This document shows, one piece after another, positions 36,301 to 44,742 of a stretch of DNA of 64,000 nucleotides. The position numbers and the translations under genes were made by a program. Source of the DNA: Dallia pectoralis (lineage: Eukaryota; Chordata; Actinopteri; Esociformes; Umbridae); contig CM055728.1 of the NCBI GenBank assembly GCA_029465975.1, positions 17,312,705 through 17,376,704 on the forward strand, read 5' to 3'. The notes beneath the pieces were generated by a model. It did not search any database. It was not told the DNA's origin and saw only the letters and a list, made by a program, of their open reading frames with translations. Numbering within the stretch: the stretch's first letter is position 1; each line of letters opens with the position of its first letter.

Positions 36301-39202
36301 ATATAAAGAAATCGACCATTGACAGTCACACTCACATGGACCTGCTGTCTGGACACAGTGGCTTCTACATGGGACCATGTTGGACCTGCTGTCTGGACAC
36401 TGTGGCTTCTACATGGGACCATGTTGGACCTGCTGTCTGGACACTGTGGCTTCTACATGGGACCATGTTGGACCTGCTGTCTGGACACTGTGGCTTCTAC
36501 ATGGGACCATGTTGGACCTGCTGTCTGGACACTGTGGCTTCTACATGGGACCATGTTGGACCTGCTGTCTGGACACTGTGGCTTCTACATGGGACCATGT
36601 TGGACCTGCTGTCTGGACACTGTGGCTTCTACATGGGACCATGTTGGACCTGCTGTCTGGACACTGTGGCTTCTACATGGGACCATGTTGGACCTGCTGT
36701 CTGGACACTGTGGCTTCTACATGGGACCATGTTGGACCTGCTGTCTGGACACTGTGGCTTCTACATGGGACCATGTTGGACCTGCTGTCTGGACACTGTG
36801 GCTTCTACATGGGACCATGTTGGACCTGCTGTCTGGACACTGTGGCTTCTACATGGGACCATGTTGGACCTGCTGTCTGGACACTGTGGCTTTTACATGG
36901 GACCATGTTGGACCTGCTGTCTGGACACTGTGGCTTCTACATGGGACCATGTTGGACCTGCTGTCTGGACACTGTGGCTTCTACATGGGACCATGTTGGA
37001 CCTGCTGTCTGGACACTGTGGCTTCTACATGGGTCCATGTTGGAGCTGCTGTCTGGACACTGTGGCTGGGACCATGTTGGACCTGCTGTCTGGACACTGT
37101 GGCTTCTACATGGGACCATGTTGGACCTGCTGTCTGGACACTGTGGCTTCTACATGGGACCATGTTGGACCTGCTGTCTGGACACTGTGGCTTCTACATG
37201 GGACCATGTTGGACCTGCTGTCTGGACACTGTGGCTTCTACATGGGACCATGTTGGACCTGCTGTCTGGACACTGTGGCTTTTACATGGGACCATGTTGG
37301 ACCTGCTGTCTGGACACTGTGGCTTCTACATGGGACCATGTTGGACCTGCTGTCTGGACACTGTGGCTTCTACATGGGACCATGTTGGCCCTGCTGTCTG
37401 GACACTGTGGCTTCTACATGGGACCATGCTGGTGCTACAGAGCACTCTAAGGAAGACTCCAATATATCCCTCAGAAAATCCATTTGGTTTAATTGACTGC
37501 TTAATGAGAGCGGCTCCTTTCATTATACATTTTCAGTTTGGCTTATTCTAAATATCCCAGTTATTTACCAGTAAATTAAATATTATTGTTGACTACATAC
37601 ATACTAACCTTAAACTCTTCCCACTCCACTTCTGATAGCCGGCCTTGCTCTTTGCCTATTTTTGCGTTGAACCTTCACTTTCTCTCTCCTCCACATCACA
37701 CAAAGGTGTTAGCCACACCAGAGAAACAATGACATGTTGCAGAAAGTACCTTCCTATTCTGAGAATGTCAGAACAGTAGAAACCGTAGATCATGAGGCCA
37801 TAACAACATTCTGCACCAACACCAGCACATTGTTGCCTACTGATAATGGTTTGTTTCTCTGTAGCCTTCTGTCTTTCGTCCCATCCTGGAAGGTCGGATC
37901 TGTGGGGGAACTTTCACAGTGGGTACACATCCAAGTAACGGATCAGACTATAATGCTAGGCTGGTTGTCCTGGAGAACGTCTTGCCTCTCAAAGCACTTT
38001 AATGGCCACATGTTCGGCCACCGTTTCAGTTCAAGAGAACAACAATGAGTTGCTAATGGTTTTGTCAATTGATGGGTTAGTGGAAACGAAACAATCTGTC
38101 ACGGTGATGCTTCAGGTCACTCCAAGGTTAAGAGGTAGAACACATTGTTTTGTTTTGTGACGTCGTTGGAATTAACCCGACAGTGTCCAGTGCCCCTCCT
38201 TTATACTTCTCTGCTTTCCCCTTTGCCCCGCCCCCCCACACCCCACGTGTCAATGCTAACAGTTCCTCTTGTACTGCTTAGCCATCTGAGCAGCCAATCA
38301 GGTACCAAGGAACATTAGGTAGCGGTCTTGGCTTGGCCAGTCTCTACTTCCAGTGATCTGTCCTGCCACCCTGTCCACCCATCTCTGGTTGTTGGGTCAC
38401 GCTGTCCCCATCCCTCACACGTCTCTCTCTGACCCGTCACACGACACAAGATGCTAAGCATGAAGTGCGACTCATAACTTGTGTGGTTGGAGAGAATGTG
38501 AATGTATGTCTGATGTTTATCACATGGTTGTCTGTCGGTTTGTTCTGTTTTTGTCTTCCGCTCAGAGGGCTCTCAGATCTTTTATGCATGCCGCATTATC
38601 ACATTAAAGATCCGTTGGAACTCGACTAGGTCAGGCAATCTCTTTTCTATACGGGAGAATAATGAATAGTCAAACGAGGTTTTAAAGATCGATGTATTGA
38701 TAAAATATGGCGCATTATCCAGCGTTCGCGCTTTGCTGATGTCATTCCCGTCTCTAACTAGATATCAGTGTAGCTTGTGTGAGGGCTATAGTATGTAACA
38801 AACAGACAGAGCCTTTAGCTTACGAGACGTCATTATTCTCCCTAGGCTACAGGCCGACCTATCATAAATTGGGAATGTTGATATGTCACCAGCATCCTAC
38901 CCCTGTTCACATTCTCAAAAAAAAAACTACCACTCCCCAAAACATTCTTGCACATGCCATGTTACACACTGCCAATATCCTCATTCCTCACTGTGTCGTA
39001 ATTGGTCTTCCCTCTCTGTCTCTCACCTGTAGTGCCCACGGCCAGTATGACCCGGCTGGCACGCTCTCGCACCCACTCCGCCTCCAGCATGGGTTCTGTG
39101 GATGGCAGCCGCAGCCGCACCCACGCACAGCTAGAGGGCGCCACTGCCGCTGGTCCAGCTGTGGAGCAGGCCAGGCCACAGACCATGGAGGTTTCTTGCT
39201 AA
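14954..39202 (+). CDS. ndrg3: N-myc downstream-regulated gene 3 protein (NDRG3), 16 coding exons
   Basis: The NDR family has an alpha/beta-hydrolase fold without catalysis. Mammalian NDRG3 is a PHD2/VHL target stabilised by lactate in hypoxia (established knowledge). Coding exons: 14954-15010, 15956-15988, 26401-26506, 26658-26778, 27402-27464, 27562-27622, 28950-29036, 29151-29207, 29318-29421, 30260-30325, 30412-30463, 32208-32255, 32417-32452, 32559-32610, 33061-33078 (microexon), 39033-39202. All junctions are GT-AG and in phase. The product is 376 aa with the microexon or 370 without; human NDRG3 is about 375. The N-terminus [16 protein letters not shown] and the segment NFQDFDCQ are NDRG3-specific, and the C-terminus TMEVSC is family-wide. 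The nucleophile elbow reads GVGAG near residues 135-139, with Gly where active hydrolases have Ser. The ATG exon has an upstream acceptor (exon starts 14925), so an untranslated first exon lies further 5' and was not located. The introns are crowded with minisatellites. Confidence 0.95.
15045..15510. repeat. 27-bp minisatellite in ndrg3 intron 1, about 17 copies
   Basis: A 27-bp unit (core AGTGGTCTGGTCACTACTCT) starts about 37 nt after the donor of the first coding exon. TAC and TTG variants are segregated into blocks along the array. The unit is a multiple of three without stops, so both strands stay open for about 190 codons. This is an artefact, not a gene. Confidence 0.95.
16014..16070. 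repeat. 13-bp tandem repeat, 4 copies
   Basis: Four copies of GTGTGCCCGGCCT begin 26 nt after the donor of ndrg3 coding exon 2 (15988). Confidence 0.9.
16671..17066. repeat. 35-bp minisatellite, about 11 copies
   Basis: A 35-bp unit (core TCTGGCAGGTGACCACTGTG) in the large ndrg3 intron. The right-hand units are interrupted by variants containing CTGCTATAAGGCATGCCTGT, suggesting the right edge is older. Minus-strand frames across it are artefacts. Confidence 0.93.
17548..17864. repeat. 9-bp repeat (GACTGCTGT/GACTGCTCT)n
   Basis: About 35 copies of a 9-bp unit, with TGT and TCT variants in runs. It reads as Cys-Asp-Cys or Ser-rich peptides in open frames on both strands, but it lies inside an ndrg3 intron with no splice support. 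Confidence 0.95.
18047..18140. repeat. 20-bp tandem repeat, about 4-5 copies
   Basis: Near-identical 20-bp units (core TGCCCACTGCTGTTGGGTTC) within the large ndrg3 intron. Confidence 0.9.
19108..19797. repeat. 41-bp minisatellite, about 17 copies
   Basis: A 41-bp unit (core AGGATCTTATTGGGTTCTCA) that is almost perfectly homogeneous for 16-17 copies. Variants (ACAGGAC, CTCAAAAGG) occur only near the edges, the pattern expected when turnover is strongest in the array centre. Confidence 0.95.
21165..21705 (+). promoter_or_regulatory. Candidate internal promoter of ndrg3
   Basis: Two CCAAT boxes (21171-21175 and 21214-21218, each within CAGCCAATGAGCAGGT) are created by a 43-bp tandem duplication. 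They are followed by a long pyrimidine-rich tract (21380-21510) and then a candidate first coding exon at 21706. No clear TATA box is placed at the right spacing, though GCGTATATATCC occurs near 21530. Promoter activity is inference from composition and from the exon that follows. Confidence 0.45.
21706..21759 (+). CDS. ndrg3: Candidate alternative first coding exon of ndrg3
   Basis: An ATG in a favourable context (ACAAAATGA) opens an 18-codon frame, [18 protein letters not shown], that ends exactly at a consensus donor GTGAGT in phase 0. The next ndrg3 acceptor (26401) is also phase 0, so splicing to it would give this N-terminus followed by EHDIETPHG. It would replace the 30 residues encoded by the two upstream exons. 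NDR-family paralogues such as NDRG4 are known to use alternative first exons with short unrelated N-termini. I do not recognise this peptide with certainty, so it needs transcript support. Confidence 0.55.
22393..22814. repeat. 23-bp G-rich minisatellite, about 18 copies
   Basis: A 23-bp unit (core GGGGAGGGTCAGGCACGAAA) in the ndrg3 intron after the candidate alternative exon. Each unit carries a GGGG and a GGG run on the + strand, so neighbouring units could form G-quadruplexes. Most changes are single bases, plus one G insertion. Confidence 0.95.
24301..24369. repeat. (TG)n microsatellite with CG interruptions
   Basis: A TG dinucleotide run of about 70 bp interrupted by GCGTGCGTGCGTGCGCG. 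It is a potential Z-DNA-forming purine-pyrimidine alternation in an ndrg3 intron. Confidence 0.95.
25331..25410. repeat. Probable dispersed teleost repeat fragment
   Basis: The string GATTATTTATATAGCACA followed by CAATTCAATGTGCTTTA resembles a motif that recurs widely in fish genomes. Only a fragment is visible and the family is not assigned. Confidence 0.4.
26039..26376. repeat. Compound minisatellite (25-bp then 35-bp units) next to a splice acceptor
   Basis: Four 25-bp units (core CCTGACCCCGACTCTATGCT) pass into about seven 35-bp units (core GGTCCTGACCCCGACTCCAG) that share the CCTGACCCCGACT block. The array ends about 25 nt before the acceptor of the ndrg3 exon at 26401, so the branch-point region probably lies in or beside repeat-derived sequence (CTGAC motifs). 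Confidence 0.93.
27071..27309 (+). mobile_element. Dispersed repeat, copy 1
   Basis: This matches 47141-47364 over its length with small gaps. Shared blocks include GATTAGATTCAACG, TTGCATCCAACCAGAAGTGC, GATATGGAGTACAGCGTA and GCAAATTGCAAATGTGCAGA. It has no coding capacity and no terminal structure I can define, and may be a SINE-like or other short interspersed element. It lies in the ndrg3 intron between exons at 26778 and 27402. Confidence 0.75.
27712..27885. repeat. 58-bp tandem triplication
   Basis: Three nearly identical 58-bp units (core TATTTAGTGGACTCAGTGAG) start about 90 nt after the donor at 27622 in ndrg3. Confidence 0.93.
31604..31943. repeat. 12-bp minisatellite (GAACATTGCAGG)n, about 28 copies
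   Basis: Twelve-bp units with blocks of AGG, AGA, CGA and AGT variants in an ndrg3 intron. All three + frames and one - frame stay open because the unit is a multiple of three without stops. The resulting low-complexity frames are artefacts. Confidence 0.95.
33061..33078 (+). CDS. ndrg3: 18-nt in-frame microexon of ndrg3
   Basis: A strong pyrimidine tract and TTTGCAG acceptor precede 18 nt, TGACTCTTAACAACGGGA, followed by a perfect GTAAGT donor. Joined to the phase-1 exon ending at 32610 it adds six residues (MTLNNG) and keeps the frame into the last exon. Skipping it gives GYMPTASM, matching the human GYIPSASM junction. It is therefore probably a cassette exon at the boundary between the NDR fold and the phospho-regulated C-terminal tail. 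Related NDRG genes have an alternative cassette at the same place. Confidence 0.7.
34661..35482. repeat. 33-bp minisatellite with higher-order blocks, about 25 copies
   Basis: Units of 33 bp (core AGCAGCACCTTTACTCGTAT) come in three main types, ending CTCCTTCATGTTC, GATCTTCACGTTC and CTCCTTCACGTTC. They recur in order as 99-bp or 132-bp blocks. The unit is a multiple of three and lacks stops, so about 250 codons are open on + and about 210 on -. It lies in the last ndrg3 intron and is not a gene. Confidence 0.95.
36337..37432. repeat. 44-bp minisatellite, about 25 copies
   Basis: A 44-bp unit (core GACCTGCTGTCTGGACACTG) that is extremely homogeneous, with a few single-base changes and one unit shortened by 8 bp near 37064. 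All three + frames stay open (the longest about 410 codons) because none of the rotations contains a stop. It is in the last ndrg3 intron. No start context, splice support or homology suggests a protein. Confidence 0.96.
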
Positions 39203-39426
39203 AGCAACCTGCCCTCCTGAGAAGACCTCCCCTGATTACTCTTTCTCTCTTTCTCCATGTTTTTACATTCCCAGGCTGAATGTCAGAGAGGATTGGAATT
39301 TGAAGGGTTTTTCTGAATACGTTCAGAAAGCGAATTTGTTAAGCCAGAAGCTATCCTCTGCTGTGTTTTTGGTGTTCGATCAAGCCTGTCTGTGCATGAC
39401 AGTTAGACAGGAAGTGAGTTAGCAGG

Positions 39427-40264
39427 CAGGAGATGGTCTAGTTTCACACTATACTGCCCTTTCATATAAATGGAGAGATGGTCTAGTTTCACACTATACT
39501 GCCCTTTCATATAAATGGAGAGATGGTCTAGTTTCACCCCATACTGCCCTTTCATATAAATGGAGAGATGGTCTAGTTTCACCCCATACTGCCCTTTCAT
39601 ATAAATGGAGAGATGGTCTAGTTTCACCCCATACTGCCCTTCCATATTAATGGAGAGATGGTCTGGTTTCACACTGTACTGCCCTTCCATATTAAAGGAG
39701 AGATGGTCTGGTTTCACACTATACTGTCCTTCCATATTAATGGAGAGATGGTCTGGTTTCACACTATACTGCCCTTCCATATTAATGGAGAGATGGTCTG
39801 GTTTCACACTATACTGCCCTTCCATATTAATGGAGAGATGGTCTGGTTTCACACTGTACTGCCCTTCCATATTAAAGGAGAGATGGTCTGGTTTCACACT
39901 ATACTGTTCTTCCATATTAATGGAGAGATGGTCTGGTTTCACACTATACTGTTCTTCCATATTAATGGAGAGATGGTCTGGTTTCACACTATACTGCCCT
40001 TCCATATTAATGGAGAGATGGTCTGGTTTCACACTATACTGCCCTTCCATATTAATGGAGATGGTCTGGTTTCACACTGTACTGCCCTTCCATATTAATG
40101 GAGAGATGGTCTGGTTTCACACTGTACTGCCCTTCCATATTAATGGAGAGATGGTCTGGTTTCACACTGTACTGCCCTTCATCTCCTTTATTATGAATGG
40201 GTAGTATAGTGTGAAACCAGATCATCTTTCCATTATTATGGGTCTGGTTTCACACAATACTACC
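39427..40264. repeat. 45-bp minisatellite ending in a forward-inverted-forward cluster
   Basis: About 17 units of 45 bp (core AGATGGTCTGGTTTCACACT) begin about 225 nt after the ndrg3 stop codon, probably in or near its 3' UTR. At the right end a unit at 40150-40177 is followed by an inverted copy at 40199-40226 (25 of 28 positions pairing) and another forward copy near 40239-40264. One unit near 40059 is 2 bp short, which breaks the long frames. Confidence 0.94.
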
Positions 40265-43200
40265 ATTTCATTAAAAAGGAGAGATGGGTGTTTTTAGTTA
40301 TTTTTGAGATATGAACTATATTTGTATTTCTGATACAAACGGGTCATTGTGTCAGTTTTAAATAGAAATGGAGATATGAACAAGCACCAGGAGCTTTATC
40401 TTGTTACGTTCTCTATAAGGAGTACGTCACCTCTCTCTTGGTCTTCCTCATATGTTCATATCAGACCAAATTACAACACCCTTCTATCCCCCTTCTGAAT
40501 GGGCCATTTTTAATGACAACACCCCTCAAGGCTCATGTAGGCCCGCACATCTTTCACACGACATACAAAATCTCTTTCTGTTCTTTTTTTATTGCTATTA
40601 TTATGTTGATTAGTGACCTTTGCGTTCCTGGATTGTATAATGGCGTGTTGAAGTTGTTCTGTACCTTTATACTAACGATGGTGGCATGATCCTCTAGTAG
40701 ATGAAACGTAATGGGCGTGCCTGTAGAAACGCCTCCGTCTAGATGTGTCTACGAATAGTTACTTTTCTGTTTCTTTTTCTAACGGGTTTATGGAAGTGGC
40801 TAGTTTTTGATACCCCTCGTTGCTACTAACAGGCAAGGAGAATAACCCAAATACCGTTGGTTACTTACATTTGAATGCTAGTCCTTGGTAATGTTTTAGG
40901 TTACAGTAACTACTGTAGCTCAGAGCTCAGTCGAGGTACAGTTAACATTACTGCCACTTAAATTCTTGTACATTTTCTACTAACTGAAAACATTAGGTTT
41001 TCCCTTGTTAGTAAATAACAGGCTGATAACGCGATGTGTTTGAGAGACAGGAGAGCGTGATGGACCTTTACATTTCTGTTTCTTGTTATTAGCTTGTGGT
41101 GATGATGCATTGTACTCTATCCCCATACTATGGTGGTGTGCTGTAAGTCATTATGTGCTCACTATAACAATTTGTACTGATAATGAAATAAAGCTACAAG
41201 TAACTACAGTGTCTTTCACTGGCGTCTCTTCATGCACTCGCCGGTCAGTTTTTTTACTAGGTGAACAAGTTTACCAGCATGCAGTTTGAACGGGCACCAT
41301 TGGAGTGACTGGAAGAACGGGCACCATTGGAGAATTTGGGAAGGTCGGACATCAGTAGGTCTGCAGTATTCTGGATAGGAAGCTGGAATTGAATTACACA
41401 AGCAGTGAGCACGGTCTGCGGTAATATGCAGTGGTACAGATGTGACATGACGATTGACTGGAGACGGATCAGTGACACCTCCCATATGAGGTAAATCTGT
41501 ACCCTAAATTATAAAATGGATTAGTCAGGAGCCTGTCACTCCCATGGTATTTATATAGGAGTGTAGGGTGCTGTCAAGAAGATAACCATGGATCTGAGAG
41601 TCGTGAGAAGTAGCTGAGAAGTCTTGGAGCTGACCGACCTTCCCGAACAAGAAAAACTGCATTGTGCAAAAAAAAGAATAATAAAAGTTCAGTTAATTTG
41701 GTTCTGCAGTGTTGAAAATTCAATAACAAAGCTTACTAAACATTGTTTCGACAAAATTCACCATAAAATTTAATTTCAAACATTATGACGTGCTGCCAAA
41801 ACAGCTCCGACCACATACGCACCCCCATACACAGCTGTCTGGTCAATTCCTGTCTACAGCCTTATTTAGATTTATCAAGGCCTGTTCCGCAGCTTTTCAA
41901 CCAGCACAGGTGGAGTGAATGATTTTAAATTGTTTTTATAATAAATTGTTGCTTGAAAGTCTACCTTTGGTTCCAGGACAATTATTATTACAGTAATCGT
42001 TGGTATACACTTAGAACCTCACAACCTGCTTTTATGTCAAAACAAAAGGGAAATCTAAAACTTCCTGGAAATATTTCTGTGACCGCACTATTCATTGTGA
42101 ATGATGTGTAACCACATTTGCAGATTCTGTTGCAAAACACAGTTTGCACACACAAATGACTTCTAATGACTGAAGTTACTGATGTTAAAGGTCTGCATCC
42201 AGTACTACTGCCCGTTGTACTGGAACTGGAACGCTCTGCAACTAACGCACACAATATTCATAAATAAACCCATCATGCCCTCAATCGTCTCTATTTCGCT
42301 CTCTTCGCTCGGCACTTTGAAGTTGTGGTGCGTGAACGTTTGAGGCCTTGCTGAAACAGGAAGCATGTCAGAGTAAGAGGTGAACATAAAACCCCCCGTC
42401 AATTCGCTCCAATCAGATGAACTGCAGAACACTCCATTCCACCTACAGAACCGCCACCTACAGGCTCTGGCTCTTTTCCCTGTTGGAACATCTCGGTGTA
42501 GGAGAACACGCTGTCGTCATAGATGTCTAAATCCCACACACAAACACATCATAGTGGTGATTTGTGATTTCCACGAGCCGGGTGACACTGGAGTCTTGAC
42601 AACACCTCACCTGCATCTCAGGGCTGCCCATCAGCAATGGGCAATTATGTAAGTATTAACACATTTTCGAGCTTAAAGTCTCCCGATCAATCTCTAGGTA
42701 ACTGCTGTGTTTTTTCAATTAACAGAAATGGGACAAAGGAAATTAAGCATTTAGACAACTCGATCTTTAAAAAATATTGGTACTGTACGGTGCATGTCTT
42801 TTACAGTGCTCAACCATGTCTTTACAGCTACTTTGTTAGCTCCTGTTTGTCAGACAGTTGTGGTTGTTTTTGACGTGTATAATGAAACACTAATGGAGGG
42901 AATTCCTTTCTGTCACTTTTATATGGGCCCTGCCAAATTATCCATCCATTCAATGACACTGTGGTACCAATAGAAATATAAAATATATTGATATTCAATT
43001 TTTCGAAACAAATCGCTTCCTTGAATATTAGAACACACAATCACTAAGGAAGAATAAACTTGTTAAGCGGGATGGTGAAAATACTAAAATAAACAATGTT
43101 GTTTAAGAAGGTCAAAGGTTGTCCGAACATGAAAGGTACGGCGATACAAAGAGGACAGCCTGTTCTCAATGATGTGCATTAGACGGTGGTGTTTAGACAA

Positions 43201-44742
43201 ACCCAACTGATATCTGTCATTTAGGATGCTCGAATGAACATACAGCACTAGAAAAATGTGTTACATGATTCGGTGGTTTCATTAGAATTTGGGTTTTTCA
43301 GTGTTTTGTAACTAACTCATCTTCCGTGGTTCCTCTAGAGCAAAATGCACTCATGTTTTACCGTCATTGTCACACATGATCTGTTTATTCAAATCCCCAA
43401 AGCATGATGCAACATCTGGTTTATTTAAAATATTATTTCAGATAAAAGCCACTCCCAAGGGCCTTTGAAAAGTATCCAACTAACTTGCGTATACATCTTG
43501 AGTTTAAATTTCTTGATTAAAAACGTCTTTAACCAATAATTGATAGAATTGAAACATCGTAGTTTCTTTCTACAGCTGTGAGTCTCTGGTAATTCTCCGT
43601 TTTTACTCTCGGACAATATTTGCCCATAATGATTTTAACTTCTGTAAAAGTTGTCAGTCAGGTTGTTAGGAGGCCATTTTCCTGTTTTGACAATTTGTCA
43701 GTTTTTTTTTTTAACTAGGCCATTTTGTCGATCTGGAATATTAATTTGTTTATCAGTCCCTGCAAAGACATGCATACAGTGCCAGTTTCATTCTGTACAG
43801 CATTTTTTGTTGTCTCTCGTTTACATTCGTATTTTGGATTATTTGCCTTATTGTTTCTCAGTTTTCTTCTACAAGTGGGTTACTTTGTTCTGAGATGTTT
43901 TTTTTACTATTCATCCAATGTGTTGGGGTTAATGCACGCATCTTTGCGGTAACTGTGAGTATGCTCTCTCCCAAGCATAATATACAACTACCTTGCCGAA
44001 ATAATATTTAGTTTCTGCTTTTCATTAGTTTTCCATTGACCACGTGGAAACAAAGTTTAATTACCTTGCTATGTTAAACGGCATTGAATCTTAAACATTT
44101 TAAGGTTTGCCATAAGAAATGTAAACTTAAAACATTTTTGGTATTTAAAAAATAAATAAATCATTAAACATTATAAAGCCTAAACCCCTCTTCAAAATGG
44201 TGGGATATTTTTGGGTAGATGGGAGACACGACGTCTAATTAAATCTATTTTAAATTGAGGCAGTAACAATACATTTGGAAACGTAAAGAGGCTAACTACA
44301 GCACCCAGATCAACCAGCCAGTGTGTAAAAAAACAAGAGTGTGGTTGGAAACTAAAGGGTGTTAAATAGAAACATCATGGTTTGAACTTCCTCTTTTTGT
44401 TTGAGGTGTCTGAACAATCGAGCTGCTGCACTAATAAAAACAACTTATTCGAAAGAAATAATGTGCTCTTTGGAAATGTTTTCATCCGATGTCACAGTGA
44501 ATTGTGACTGATGCAAAAATCCCCTAGAAGCACACCTTTCATTCTTTTGTTAACCTCTTTCATCAAATAAATGTGTGAACATTCTTAATCACAGATTATA
44601 CCTATATATGATACCTCTGCACAAACAGTGTGTACCTCATAGCTAACACTAACGGACACTGAACATGCAACTAATAAATACTTGTAGTCCCCAGCGTGGA
44701 CAACGTGACCTGGTGACCCTTCCGTAAGAGCTCTTCATCACC
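40265..44742. other. Intergenic region between ndrg3 and sla2, no gene seen
   Basis: AT-rich non-coding DNA with a short direct duplication (ACGGGCACCATTGGAG, near 41289-41330). No splice-supported coding segment or recognised RNA was found. The sla2 promoter and any untranslated first exon should lie here but cannot be placed from sequence alone. Confidence 0.5.

Noticed and set aside
36291..37551. Open frames of about 360-410 codons on the + strand
   Set aside because: They are produced by the 44-bp tandem repeat, which has no stop in any rotation. They lie in an ndrg3 intron, are near-identical repeats with no splice or homology support, and overlap in all three frames.
14954..39202. Identification as ndrg1 or ndrg4 because of the tail ([18 protein letters not shown])
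   Set aside because: The N-terminus [16 protein letters not shown] and NFQDFDCQ are NDRG3-like, and linkage to sla2, edem2 and trpc4ap matches human 20q, not the NDRG1 or NDRG4 loci.
39403..40204. Frames of about 200 codons on both strands
   Set aside because: By-products of the 45-bp array. The unit lengths change frame near 40059 and no homology is seen.
42637..42652. ATGGGCAATTAT followed by GTAAGT as an alternative myristoylated first exon of sla2
   Set aside because: The start reads MGNY, but the segment is only 4-5 codons, no 5' context supports it, and its phase does not lead cleanly into the exon at 45556.
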